Below, piece after piece: positions 8,352-20,700 of a stretch of 64,000 nt of DNA (position 1 is the first letter of the stretch; each line of letters starts with the position of its first letter). A program made the position numbers and the translations under genes. Below the pieces are notes generated by a model. The model did no database searches, was not told the DNA's origin, and was given only the letters and a program-made list of their open reading frames with translations. Origin of the DNA: Clitoria ternatea (lineage: Eukaryota > Streptophyta > Magnoliopsida > Fabales > Fabaceae); assembly GCA_037962975.1 (NCBI GenBank), contig CM075671.1, positions 39,270,501 to 39,334,500 on the forward strand, given 5' to 3'.

Positions 8352-10925
8352 TATATGTCTGTTGCTTTTAAAATTCTAACTTGAACATGTATAGTTCTAT
8401 TGTGCCTGATGCTTTTAAAATTCTAACTTGAACATGTTTAATTCTATTATACTTGTTGCTTCTAAAATTCATACTTGAACATGTATAATTTAATTATGCC
8501 TGTTGTTTTTAAAATTCTGACTTGAACATGTTTAATCCTATTGCACCTCTTGCTTTTAAAATTTTGACTTGAACATGTATAATTCTATTTTGTCTGTTGC
8601 TTTTAAAATTCTGACTTGAACATGTATAATTCTATTGTGCTTGTTGCTTTCAAAATTCTAACTTGAACATGTTTAATTCTATTGTGCCTGATGCTTTTAA
8701 AATTCTGACTTGAACATGTTTAATTCCATTGTGCCTGTTGCTTTTAAAATTTTGACTCGAACATGTATAATTCTATTGTGCCTAATTGTTTTAAAATTTT
8801 GACTTGAACATGTATAATTTTATTGTGCTTACTTGAACATGTATAGTTTTATTATGCTTGATGCTTTTAAAATTCTGACTTGAACCTGTATAATTTTATT
8901 GTGCCCGTTGGTTTTAAAATTCTGACTTGAACATGTATGATTTTATTGTGCCTATTGCTTTTAAAATTCTTACTTGAACATGTATAATTTTAATGTGCCT
9001 GTTGGTTTTAAAATTCTGACTTGAACATGTATAATTCTATTATGCCTGTTGCTTTTAATATTCTAAGTTGAACATGTTTAATTCTATTGTGCTTGATGCT
9101 TTTAAAATTATAACTTAAACATATGTATAATTCTATTATACCTGTTGCTTTCAAAATTCTGACTTGAACATGTTTAATTCTATTGTGCCTGTTGCTTTTA
9201 AAATTCTAACTTAAACATGTATCATTCTATTACGCCTGATTGTTTTAAAATTTTGACTTGATTATGTATAATTTTATTCTGCCTATTGCTTTTAAAATTT
9301 TGACTTAAACATGTATAATTCTTTTGTGCCAGTTGCTTTTAAAATTCTAACTTGAACATGTATAATTCTATTGTGCCTATCGCTTTTAAAATTCCGCTTT
9401 AAACATTTATAATTCTATTGTGTTTGATTGTTTTAAAATTCTGACTTGAACACAATTAATTCTATTGTGCCCGTTGCTTCTAAAATTCAGTCTTGAACAT
9501 GTATAATTCTATTGTGCCTGTTGCTTTTAAACTCCTGACTTGATCATGTTTAATTCTATTGTGCCTGTTGCTTTTAAAGTTCTTACTTGAACATGTATAT
9601 AATTTTATTATGCCTATTGCTTTTAAAATTCAGACTTGAACATGTATAATTTTATTATGCCTTATGCTTTTAACATTCTAATTTGAACATGTATAACTTT
9701 ATTGTGCCTCTTTCTTTTAAAATTCTGACTTGAACATGCATAATTTTTTTGTGCCTGTTACTTTTAAAATTCTAAGTTGAATATGTATAATTCTATTGTG
9801 CTTGATTGTTTTAAAATTCTGACTTGAACATGTCTAATTCTATTTTTCCTGTTGCCTTTAAAATTGTGACTTAAACATGTATAAATCTATTATGCTTGTT
9901 GCTTTCAAAACTCTGACTTGAACATGTTTAATTCTATTATACCTGTTGCTTTTAAAATTCTTACTTGAACATGTATAATTTTACTGTGCCCGTTACTTTT
10001 AAAATTTTGACTTGAAGATGTATAATTCTATTTTACGTGAGGCTTTTACAATTCTAACTTGATCATGTATAATTTTATTGTGCCTGTTGTTTTAAAATTC
10101 AAAGTTAAACATGTATAATTTTATTGTGCCCGTTACTTTTAAAATTCTGACTTTAACATGTATAGTTGTATTATGCATGATGCTTTTAAAATTCAAACTT
10201 GAACATGTATAATTTTATTGTGCCTGTTGCTTTTAAAATTCAAACTTGAACATGTATAATGTTATTGTGCCTGTTACTTTTAAAATTTTATCTTAAACAT
10301 GTATAATTTTATTGTGCTTGTTGCTTTTAAAATTCTGACTTGAACATGTATAATTCTATTATGAATGATGCTTTTAAAATTCAAACTTGAACATGTATAA
10401 TTTTATTGTGCTTGTTGCTTTTAAAATTCTGACTTGAACATGTATAATTCTATTATGAATGATGCTTTTAAAATTCAAACTTGAACATGTATAATTTTGT
10501 TGTGCCTGTTGCTTTTAAAATTCTAACTTAAACATGTATAATTCTATTGTGCCTGATTGTTTTAAAATTCCGACTTTAACATGTTTAGTTCTATTGTGTC
10601 TGTTGCTTTAAAATTCTGTCTTGAGCATGTATAATTCCAATTTGCCTATTGCTTTTAAAATTCTGACTTGAACATTTTCAATTTTATTGTGTCTGTTGCT
10701 TTTAAAATTATGACTTGAACATGTATAATTTTTTTGCGCCTATTGCTTTTAAAATTCTGACTTGAACATGTATAATTATATTGTGCCTATTGCTTTTAAA
10801 TTTCTAACTTGAACATGTTTAATTTTGTTATGTCTGTTACTTTTAAATTATTGACTTGAACATATTTAATTTTATAAGCTTATTCCTTTTGAATTTTTGA
10901 GTTTAACATGTTCAATTTTTTATAC
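8352..10925. repeat. 47-bp tandem satellite, about 55 units
   Basis: The string TTGAACATGT recurs with 47-base steps (8381, 8428, 8475 and onward). The unit contains CTTTTAAAATTCTGAC then TTGAACATGTATAATTC then TATTGTGCCTGTTG. Units differ by point changes and a few small indels; one unit near 8820-8870 is shortened. Local higher-order repetition appears near 10320-10480, where two-unit blocks recur. There is no ORF. It lies just upstream of the hAT relic and could be an expanded intron or flank of it. Confidence 0.93.
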
Positions 10926-11199
10926 TCTATTTAGAACATAAGATGTAAGACACTAATAAGCCCTAAACCAATCATTAATAATATTTTGTAACATAAGACA
11001 CTAATAAGCTTTGAATAATTTATAGCATATGACATTAATAATATTTTCTTTAGCCATTGTATATCTAAGAACTTAAATTGTAATAGTTTTACAGCAAACT
11101 AATAACAATGAAGCTGCAAATTAGAGGGTTGAATTAGTCCCCACCAGCGTTGCACATGCTGCAGGTATTGATGGTGACGGTCAATCTGAAAACTTGATA

Positions 11200-12126
11200 A
11201 AGCTACTAATAAATGAAAAATATTACCAAATGCTAGTGGCACTAGGAAGAAATCCATAGTCTGGGGTCACTTTGATAGATTATCGGTTGTGGATGGAAAA
11301 GAGCCTGAAGCTAAGTGTAATTACTGTCCAAAGACATTTTATTTTGACACGAAGAAACATGGTACCTCTAACATGCTTGCCCATGTCAAATCATGCTTGA
11401 AGAACCCTATGAACATAACCTTTGATCTAAGTCAATTTGTTCTAACTTTAGCAACAGATAATAATCAATTAGGGTCGACATTAAATAGGTTTGATAAGGA
11501 TGCCTATAGAAAAGCTGTAGCAATATTTGTTATGTTAGATGAGCATACTTTTAGTGTTGTTGAAGGTGAGGGGTTTAGAAAATTTTGTAAGGTGTTATGC
11601 CCCTTTTTTAAGGTCCCGTCCAGAAATTGCTAGGGACTGTTACCAATTATATGTTAGTGTAAAAGTAAAGTTGAAGAAATCTAACAGTAGTAGGGTTTGC
11701 CTTAACCACTGATTGTTGGACATCAGTCCAAAATCTCAATTACATGAGTCTAACGACTCATTTTTTTATTAATGAGTAGGGATATCAGAAGAGGGTCATT
11801 ATTTTTTTGGTAATTGAGGATCACAAGGGTGATATTATTGGAAAACAAGTAGAAGAGTAAGGGAGTGAGGTCTAAGAAGTATTTCCACAATTACAGTGGA
11901 CAATGTGTCAGCCAATGATGTGGTTGTTGCATACCTGAAAAATAGGTTAAAGAACATGTCTAGTTTGGTCTTAGATGGTGAGTTTTTGCATATTAGATGT
12001 TGTGCTCACATATTAAAGGCCTATTGGATAACCATCTATGGTTGTCACTAGATTAGGATCTACAGCAGCAGGTTGTCTTGCATCTCATGAGTCTTAACAG
12101 ATATACAAATATGTAATATTGTAATA
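11200..12126 (+). pseudogene. hAT transposase relic, N-terminal part with BED zinc finger
   Basis: Translation from about 11250 reads VWGHFDRLSVVDGKEPEAKC, then CNYCPKTF and the H...H of a BED-type zinc finger (bases 11289-11410), the DNA-binding start of plant hAT transposases. Then come conserved stretches TTDCWTSVQNLNYMSLTTHF (frame changed by an indel near 11625) and TVDNVSANDVVVAYLKNRL (near 11895-11955) followed by the CAH segment at about 12000. Several frame changes and stops show it is dead. The relic is interrupted at 12126 by CACTA-1. Further related sequence is at 24166-24457 and after 50613. Confidence 0.82.
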
Positions 12127-12141
12127 CACCACTAAAAAAAC

Positions 12142-12615
12142 AACTGTTAGCGACGGACGCAATTGGTCGCTAATCAATGGAATTCCCGTCGCTAAAACCA
12201 TTAGCGACAGCATCGCAGACGGGAAAGGGGACGTCGCTAAAACCCTCGTCGAAAACACCTCAGCGACCACATACACACCGTCGCTAAATTATTGACGGCG
12301 TGAGGCCGTCGCTAAATTCGTCTCTGCCCCCATAACTCCAGCCGTCGCTAAGTGTTGCCATACAGCGACGTCGAGGCCCCGTCGCTAATAACAGCCAACA
12401 GCGACCACGGTATGCCGTCGCTATAGGTAGTGAGACAGCGACCAAGACATTCCGTCGCTAGTGGTTGCGATGTAGCGACGCCTAAGTCCGTCGCTAGTGG
12501 TTGTCATGTAGCGACCACAACGTCCGTCGCTAGTGGTTGCAAGGTAGCGACCACGATGTCCGTCGCTAGTGGTTGCCAGGTAGCGACCACAACGTCCGTC
12601 GCTAGTGGTTGCCAA
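12142..12615. repeat. CACTA-1 left subterminal repeat array
   Basis: GCGAC and its complement GTCGC occur many times. From 12436 to 12615 they settle into a 36-base direct repeat (GTAGCGAC at 12472, 12508, 12544, 12580), each unit holding GTAGCGACCACAACG and CGTCGCTAG arms that face each other. Such arrays bind TnpA in En/Spm. The short ORFs crossing the array on both strands are by-products of its periodicity. Confidence 0.88.
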
Positions 12616-12923
12616 GTTTTGTTAATTTAGCTTTAAAAATATCTTAATATTTTGTATTTTGTATTGGCTGATAAAATTTTATAATTAAATTAAAATAATT
12701 TTTTTGAAGTAATGAATTATTATTAAAAACAAAATAATATATTAAATTAATTTATGAAATAGGTTGAATTATTAATGATAGGTAGAATAAGGCTTTGTGA
12801 TTTGAATGTAATTACCAATAAATATTGACATAATAAATAAAGAATGACAAAATAAATACTGAATGAAAATATAACATAACTAAAAATCAAATATACAAAT
12901 GTGTATAAATAAAAGAACTACAA
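12616..12923. other. AT-rich spacer between subterminal array and TnpA-like 3' end
   Basis: No coding potential; probably the 3' untranslated region and poly(A) site of the minus-strand transposase transcripts. Confidence 0.45.
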
Positions 12924-14775
12924 TCAAGGTGGTGGGGGATCCTGGGGTGGTGGTGGGGGCGCCTGGGAAGTGGGGGGAGGTAGCCTCGCCATCAACTGCA
13001 TCAGTAGCTCCTGCTGCTGAGCAAGTTGCCGACGAGTCTCGGCGTGCTGCTCCTCGGCCCGCTGTCGGTCCGCCTCGGCCTTCTGTCGGTCCGCCTCGTG
13101 CCGCTCCAACAGCAACTGCCTCTGACGTCGCTCCTCCTGTAGCTCATCGTTCAGGTTTTGAATTACCTGAACGACCTCAGTCGGAAGACCAGAGGAAGAC
13201 GAAGAGGAAGGGGTCTTCCCCTTTTTCGCCAGCTGCGTGCCGACGCCACCCAATCCAAACACCCTCCCTTTCTTGTTCACACCGCCAACAGCCTCCATAT
13301 AGATGGCGTTGTCGTCAGAACAAGATAGGGTGGGAGGAACCTCCCCTTCAGGGGTGGAAGCCACCAGGTCCGCCTCCTTCTCGGCCCTCCTGGCCTGATA
13401 CGCCTCCTGTAAATTCAAAAACAACGATAGGATTAGTAAGCTGATTTGTAAGTAAATTAAAAGCATGTGTCAGTTAAAAGTAAATACCGCTAGCTCCGTA
13501 GTCTTCTGGTTTACCCATGCACCGGCTTTGTTCTTCTTGGTCATTTGCATGACCTCAAACAAAGAAGGCTCCCGGTGCTCCCTCTGCTCCTGTGGTGGAC
13601 AAAAAACATTGAGATTATTATTTGTAAACATGTAAGACGAACCATAATAGAAATGTTTAACATAAATATACTTACAAATCTTTTCTTGTGCTCGAGGGTT
13701 GAAATGCTACCCCCAGTGTAAACCGAGGCTGCAGCATCGGCGGCTCTGTTGGCCCTATTCCGAGCACTCGCCTGCTGGAATGGGACCCCGCCCCACTTCT
13801 GGACCATCCCGTCCCAATGGTCCTCCGGGATCCAACGAGGGCGCTCACCCTTGTCCCTCACCTTCCAAAGGGTACTCTTGATGATTTTGGAGGTCTTTGT
13901 GGCAAAGACCTTCCTAATCTCATCAATCATACCCTCCGCCCACTGGTAATCACGCTGTAAAATGAATTGAGAAATCAAAATTAATAACGGGTCTATTTTA
14001 CAAATCAAGTCACAATAAATGAGCTAGGAACTTACCGAGAAGGTGTCAAACCACCTATCTTGCACAACCTTCCCAGCATCTGTCCAAGATATATATGGAC
14101 CATCCCACTGGGCCTTCAAAACCTTAGTAATCGCTTTGGTAGTGCGACTACTATCTACAAAGCTGTAATGACAACAATTATGTTAGGAGTAAAACAACAC
14201 ACAATCTAGGGAGACACCCAAAATTTCGGCAGAGTCTCCCCTGTAAATGTAACATTTCCAAGTTTAAATAGTTACCCTGTTACAAACAGAAGAGTGCCCA
14301 GTACAATTCAATCTATACAAGTACTAATTAAAGTAAGCAACAATAAACCAACAAGTCTTTCAACTAAACCCTAATATAAAGTATCATACAAATAACATAA
14401 AAGTATATGAAATTTAGTCACTTACTCGTCTCCGGCCGGCACGGGTACCAACATGGGCAGAGGGGATGCCGGAGGTGGGGTCGCCTGATGGCCATGGTCC
14501 TCCAAGCCACCAACTCCAGGAGTCTGCTATGGGGTGGTCAGCTGTGGGGGTGATGGGGTTGTCTGCTGTGGTGGTGGTGATGGAGTGGTCTGCTGGAGTG
14601 GTGATGGAGTGGTCTGCTGTGGTGGTGGTGATGGAGTGGTCTGCTGTAATGGGGATGGAGTGGTCCGCTGTGGTGGTGATGGAGTGGTCTGCTGCCCTGG
14701 GGTTTGCATCCCCAGACGGGAAGCCGGGGTCCTGGACCCACCACCCCTACTGAAGGGCAGTCGACGTCCCGTCAT
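12924..14775 (-). pseudogene. CACTA-1 TnpA-like gene (plant transposase, Ptta/En/Spm type), one nonsense codon
   Basis: Five exons with GT-AG borders can be read on the minus strand: 14775-14426, 14162-14036, 13954-13676, 13589-13488 and 13406-12924, giving 447 codons. Exon 1 encodes a Pro/Thr/Ser/Gln-rich repeat (QQTTPSPP units). Exons 2-4 carry the Transposase_24-type core (WDGPYISWTDAGKVVQDRWF, MIDEIRKVFATKTSKIIKS, RPRWIPEDHWDGMVQKW). Exon 5 is a charged coiled coil (RQRQLLLERHEADRQKAEADR) with a proline tail. The only fault is an in-frame TAG at 14529-14527 (codon 83), where the repeat predicts a glutamine codon, so a single C-to-T change fits. In En/Spm the TnpA protein binds the subterminal repeats. 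The 5' UTR would come from the right end of the element. Confidence 0.8.
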
Positions 14776-17700
14776 CTGTGGATAAAATCATGAAAAGAAA
14801 GGTTAGTCTCAGGATATATATAAACCTATGTATATATGTTTAATAACTACATACTCTGTGTCTGTTTCAGTTTCAAATTCCCCCTCAGTTTCAGTGTCAC
14901 TGTGGTTATCTGTTTGAACAAGTTCATCAGTACCCAAATCAGCCCTAGACCGTTTTGATCGAGAGACAAGGTCTTTGTCAATGTGTTCACCCCCCGTAGT
15001 GGCGAGTGTCTCATCCATTATGACTGGATCAATGTTGAACAACAAATTGGCATCGTTGAGCTCGTGTGGTGCAAGCTGATAAGCGTCATCGACCTCCTCG
15101 GAGACATTGTCAGTGATCTGACTTCGGGCCTTGGCCTTGATTACTGCATACCAGTCCCGATGTCCTCCCGGGAAGTCGGTGTAATAAACCTGCTCAGCTT
15201 GTTGGGCAAAAATGAAGGGATCAAACCCTTTATATCTACCATTCTTCTTGACCTCAACTAAGCCGTAGTTGTTGTCAACCTTTGTTCCAACACCGATTGT
15301 GTTGTCGAACCAATCACATTTGAATAGAACAATATCTCTTCTTAGTCGTCCAGAGAATGAAACTTCAACAATCTCCGTCAGCACTCCATAAAAGTCTTCT
15401 TCCAACTGACCGGCGGTGCCTTTAACACAAACCCCGTAGTTATGGGTGCGCATCCCTTCACTCCATTGAAGAATATTAAACTTGTAGCCATTTACGTAGT
15501 AAATAGGCCATTTTTTAACAGTCTTCACCGGCCCCCAAGAAAGGGCTTGGAGTAAAGAATCTTCAATATGGTTGTTAGGGTCTTGTATCTATGTACAACA
15601 TAAGAAGTAGGTCATTGTTACCATATTGACGGGAGTTAGAAGCAAATAGGCTTAAAAACACTTGGTATACGGGTCTTACATGTTGCGCGAACCAACCAAC
15701 GAACTTGGATGACACCTCACTATGAATTTGGTCATCAGTTAAATCATTTTGCTCAAGTTTTAGCATATCTGTGTATAAGCTATTGAAAGAAACAAATAAG
15801 TTTAATATAAAAGCTACGTTAAGAATGTATAATATAACTTCTATGACTTACTCAATAAAGGGTTCCACTTCTGGGCAATTGAGAAGAATGTACAAGTGAG
15901 CCGCCTTTCGATCTTTCTCATCAATGTAACATTTTGTGAGCCTGCCCCCCGGGTGACCAGGATAGTTGAAAATCGACGTTTGTTCATCAAACCCTGTGCG
16001 GCTGGCTACACCAAGATTGCAGGGAATTCTACTCATTCTAGTTTCTATCTCCGTTGGAAAATAGAAAGAAGCAAAGGTTGTCATTTCTTCGACTAAGTAT
16101 GCCTCACAAATTGAAGCTTCAACGCAGGCTTTGTTCGACACTTTATCTTTTAAAGAGCGTAAGAATCTTCAACATCATTAACAAGGTGGTGTTAAGTTAG
16201 AAAATACTATTATAAGCATGACATTAGCGAGTAAATTAAAGAGTTCACCAAGCATTCACCTTTCGAATGGATACATCCAACGATACTGCACTGGGCCACC
16301 AACCAAGGCCTCGTACGGTAGATGGATAGGCAAATGCTCCATGGAGTCAAAAAAACTTGGTGGGAAAATCTGCTCCAACTTACAAATCAATACCGGGATA
16401 GTTTCTTCCATCTTCACAAGTTTCTCCACACTCAACGAAGTAGCCGTCAACTCCTTAAAGAAGTGACTCAACTCCACTAACGGTTTCCAAATAGGCTTCG
16501 GTAAGGCATGAAACGCGTACGGGAGTAGTTGTTGCATAAACACATGGCAATCATGACTTTTCATGCCAAACACCCTGCCCTCCTTCACGTCGACACATCT
16601 ACTCAAGTTAGAAGCGAATCCGTCAGGCAGGGTCAACCCATTCATCCAAATACATACAGCAATCTGTTGTGGTCTAGTTAAAGCATATTTTGCATGGGGT
16701 TTAAACATTCTTCCACGTCCCGCATCCCTCAACTCCAACTCCTTTCTGGAACACCAAATCGGAAGGTCTAGACGACTCTTCTCGTTGTCCTTTGTTCTCC
16801 CTTTGATGTCCATAACAGTGTCAAAAATATTCATGAAAACATTACGTTCAGTGTGCATCACATCAATGTTGTGTCTTAACAACAAGTCTTTCCAATATGG
16901 CAAATCCCACAATACACTCTGCTTCACCCAGTGGTGTTCCTTACCGTAACCCGCAAACTCCTTAACACTCTTGTCCCAGATGTAAGGATACTCTTCGACC
17001 CTCTGCCAAACCCGTGCACCAGATAACCTACGGGGTGGAGGTTCATTGACAACCTTGTTTTTCTTAAAAGCGGTTTTGTTCCTCCTAAACGGGTGATCCA
17101 ACGGTAGAAACTTTCTATGACAGTCAAAGAAACTTGTCTTGCCACTAACAGGGAGTGATTCCCCCCCGGTATGTTCCATGCATACAGGGCAAGCAAGCTT
17201 CCCAGACGTGGACCATCCAGAAAGCATACCATAGGCCGGGAAGTCGTTAATAGTCCACATCAAAACAGCACGCATCATAAAGTTGTTCTTCAAAGACGCA
17301 TCGTATGTCATTACCCCGACATCCCATAACTGTGATAACTCTTCAACCAACGGTTGCAAAAACACGTCTATGTTCGCCTTTGGATTTTTAGGTCCTGGAA
17401 CCAGTACAGATAGAAACATGACCTCCCTCTTCATACACATATCAGGAGGCAGATTGTATGGGGTCAGGATGACTGGCCAACAAGAGTAAGCTCTTCCGTA
17501 TTGACCGAACGGGTTAAACCCATCAGTACATAAGCCAAGTCTTACATTGCGTGGCTCGCCAGAAAAGTCCGGATATAGCTCATCCAAACACTTCCATGCT
17601 TTCCCGTCGGAAGGATGGCAAAGAAACCCCTCTTGTGTTCGGTTCAGAGCATGCCAACGCATGTGTTTTGCCGTGGACAATGAGGCATACAGGCGTTGAA

Positions 17701-18571
17701 GACGCGGTGTTATAGGGAAGTACCACATTTTCTTCCTGGCCGTCCGGGTTACCTTCCCTCTCCTTTTAACGATCTTGTAGCGTTCCTCATTACAATGCAA
17801 ACATTTTGTGACACTTTCGTCTGCAAACTCATTTCTGAACAGCATACATCCACCAACACAACACTCTATCTTCACACAACCCAACCCCAAGTTTGCCACT
17901 TGTTTCTTAGCACGGTACAGGTTTGCTGGCATTCTGTGATTACTAGGCATGGTGGAACCCATCAGACTGACCATCCTATCAAAACAACCTCCAGAAAGAT
18001 TATAATCTGCCTTTAGGCTTAAAGCAGCTAGGGAGGCGGATAACTCAGTGTGACTGTTGCACCCGTCCCACAATGGAGTCTGAGCCGCCGCCAACAAATC
18101 ATAAAATCTCTTCACCTCCGGATTAGGATCCTCCTCTACATTGTCAGAGTCCCCATGACCTGCTTGGTCATTATGTTCCAGCACACGTCCGGTGGAGGGT
18201 CCAACATGATCCATCACCATTTGTTCTATGTTGTTGTACGTATCCCTGTTTCCTCCAACCTCGTAGTAAGACTGTTGCACGGTTACGTCTGATGGTCTAC
18301 GCGGTAACTGCTCACCATGGTTGTACCAGCAGTGGTATGTTTCCATGAACCCTTTCTCAGTTAGGTGGCACATGACATCATCCGCGTATTCAAAACTCAT
18401 GCATTTACACCTTGAGCACGGACAACGGATCTTCTCAGTCACTTCAAATCCAGGCGTGTTTGCCGTAGCGAACGGAATGAACTCCAACAGCCCCGTCATA
18501 AACTCCTCAGTCACTCGCCGATTGCGATCTAGTCGGTTGTACATCCATCGCCGATTTGCCGGTACCTCCAT
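14772..18571 (-). CDS. CACTA-1 TNP2-type transposase, open in five exons
   Basis: My model is 18571-16260, 16166-15852, 15779-15680, 15588-14855 and 14775-14772: 3465 bases, 1154 residues, no stop inside. Residues 7-88 form the transposase-associated domain (MYNRLDRN, CPCSRCKCMS, CHLTEKGFMETYHCWYNHGE). The TNP2 core spans about 270-480 (LCTDGFNPFGQ, SCWPVILTPYNLPP, INDFPAYGMLSGWSTSGKLACPVC). The DUF4218-type region runs from the end of exon 1 into exon 2 (QIFPPSFFDSMEHLPIHLPYE, SNKACVEASICEAYLVEEM). A DUF4216-type region is in exon 4 (VFLFKCDWFD-like, VYYTDFPGGHRDWYAVI). TNP2/TnpD proteins cut the CACTA ends. The first intron would run from a donor near 23047 and contains the captured gene fragments. 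The last codons are GAA TGA, made by joining exon 4 to the TnpA ATG exon. Confidence 0.88.
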
Positions 18572-18727
18572 TTATAATATCTAACAAGCACGATTTCTAT
18601 TACGTTACACGTTTAAATTGTTATTTAACTATCGGTTGCGAATCACTCTATCTCTTTGATGTTGCAAATTGGTGGGGCCCTATCCCATTCAGGATGAATA
18701 TGCAACCATCCGTAACCCATCCCATAA

Positions 18728-18925
18728 TTGTATGTCGTCTATCTTGAGTTGAATGAATGTTCATTTGAAATTTCGGCAGCATTTCGCATTGGTCCCCGAG
18801 TACACAGAGATACGTACGGTATGAAACACCACACGCAGACATGCACCCTGGGGACAATACGAAACACCATAACCGAAATTTCAAATGAACATTCATTCAA
18901 CTTCTCAAGATAGACCACATACAAC
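18728..18925. repeat. Inverted repeat (long hairpin) upstream of TNP2
   Basis: The left arm (about 18728-18772) contains CTATCTTGAGTTGAATGAA and TTCATTTGAAATTTCGG; the right arm (about 18870-18925) is its reverse complement with a few mismatches and indels. The loop is about 100 bases. On the minus strand it lies in the leader intron of the TNP2 transcript. It could be a nested foldback element or a source of hairpin RNA; both are inference. Confidence 0.8.
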
Positions 18926-20094
18926 ATTGATGGGTTACGCCCTACAGGTTACAAATTCATACCAAACTGTCCAACCGGGACAATTCAAGCTCCAACACAA
19001 CACGGTACATCGACCGGTTGTTTTGAAACTTGAACGGGAATCTAATGGGTACACACACGACTAAACCCTACATTATTAACGTTGTGTTTCATTTTTTAAG
19101 TTCCCTAAGAAAGGGAGCCTGCCGAAATTTTGGCAGAGTCTCCCCTGTAAACTAGACATTTCCCAAATTTACAAATGGCCTGTTACATATAGAAAACTAC
19201 CCAGTATAGATAAATAAACATATCATACGCATTGTATATGATATTCACAGTTATGAACACAAAATCATGTTATCAATATATAAAATCAACCGCTAATGAG
19301 CTCTGCTCTCCACTAACAAACAACATTACACATGCATCGTAAATCATGTTATCAGCACACAAAACCAATGCCTAATGAGCTCTGCTCTCCACTAACAAAC
19401 AACATTACACATGCATAAAAAATCATGTTATCAGCACACAAAATCACTGCCTAATGAGCTCAGCTCTCCACTAACAAACAACAATCAACATACATACACT
19501 TCAACACATACAACAGACATAGCCGGATAAGTTAGCGTTAGGGGATTACCTGGGAATGAGAGATAGCGATGAAGACAAAGCTGATGAGGGTCGAACACGA
19601 ACCACACGTAAGGTGTCTTGGTCTGCATGACAAACTCTAGTTAGAATGGAAATTGAGTCATCAAAAGAAAAAGTTTTATTGGCCTTTGCTAATCATACAT
19701 TTTCAATGAACTTTAGCAAGGTTGTCAGACTCGAGAGTCTACCAAGACTCGTTTTGGCTAGGTAGACTCGACTCGCTAACTCGACTCGTAAACTCGTAAG
19801 AGTTTACGAGTTTACCTCATGCTAAAAATTGTATCAAATTAATATTAGGCATGCATCCAAACAATATATAACATACTAAAAACGTTAAAAAATAAATAAA
19901 CGCTTCTACCAGCGGGTATGACTAACATATTACCTACACACGTCACGTTGCATTGCTATTAAACTAGTCACTAAATTCTGGTGGAGACCAAAGAGTGTAG
20001 AGAAACAATTGAGGAAACAAGGAGTTAGAGGCAATTCATACAAGCTTTTGTATTTTAAAAGAGTTAATTTTTGTACAGTGACTCAGATACCATT
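18926..20094. other. Leader-intron region of CACTA-1 without a gene
   Basis: Contains a module around the palindrome GCCGAAATTTTGGC and GCAGAGTCTCCCCTGTAA (19120-19200) that recurs elsewhere in these elements, the 79-bp triplication listed separately, and a stretch of ACTCG/CGAGT motifs at 19725-19820 whose origin I do not recognise. Confidence 0.5.
19264..19500. repeat. 79-bp tandem repeat, three copies
   Basis: ATCATGTTATCA starts at 19264, 19343 and 19422. Each unit carries TAATGAGCTCTGCTCTCCAC (AGCTCAGCTC in the third) and ACTAACAAACAACATTACAC. Copies are about 90 percent identical by eye. Non-coding. Confidence 0.85.
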
Positions 20095-20700
20095 CCTTTC
20101 CAAAAAATTTTTGAGGAGGAGGATGATCATGGCCCGTGGGTTTTGGGATGGAGGAGGGTTTTGGGATTTGGACATTTCCACTCCTAAGACGCTTGATGGG
20201 TTGGCATGTCCTGTTCCTGGAGACCCTCTCCCTTTGGGTTTGTCCTGTGGCACAAAGCTTTCCAGACCCCGACAGCTCCATTTCATGCACGCCCCTCTCA
20301 TTCCTTCCTACTCCATTCTCCATGGCCTCTCTCTCCACCGTGTCCTCTCCCTCCCCCTCCTCCATGTCTGGCAAGTCTCTCCCTTCCATCTTCTTACCTC
20401 TGCTTTTGTTGCCTGACCATGTCTCTGCTCTGAAACTTTTTCAGGTTTCTATTTTTAAATGGTCAGTTCAATTTGCAGAGATTTGTTTCCTTTGTTAAGA
20501 TTGAACCCAAAAAGCCTAAGGGCCTTTCCTCTTGGTTAAAAACCATTGGGAGACATCTGCAGAAGAAATCACTGTATGCCCTCCGCTTCTTCTCTGAGTT
20601 ACAGTTGACGCCGGATGATATTTTACTTTTAGGCTTAGATGCATATGGCTATAGTGATCAGCGTCGTGCAAAAGCAGCCCTACATCATAAGGCAAGTGTC
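20095..20700 (+). pseudogene. Captured fragment of a TGD4-like gene
   Basis: The plus strand reads GFWDLDISTPKTLDGLACPV then PLPLGLSCGTKLSRPRQL (20135-20280), and after a frame change or retained intron GQFNLQRFVSFVK and WLKTIGRHLQKKSLYALRFF (20461-20600), then LTPDDILLLGLDAYGY. The layout resembles the N-terminal part of TGD4 (trigalactosyldiacylglycerol 4), an outer chloroplast envelope lipid-transfer protein; recognition is from memory of the family. Only the first part is present and the reading frame is broken, so no protein is expected. It lies inside CACTA-1, antisense to the transposase, in the long leader intron. Confidence 0.65.

Noticed and set aside
8352..10925. CRISPR-like array
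   Set aside because: Units are directly tandem with no unique spacers, in a eukaryotic genome; it is a satellite.
12421..12630. Repetitive ORFs on both strands (VASGCxVATT and TTSDGxxGRY units)
   Set aside because: They exist only because the 36-bp subterminal repeat is a multiple of three and lacks stops; no start context, no family.
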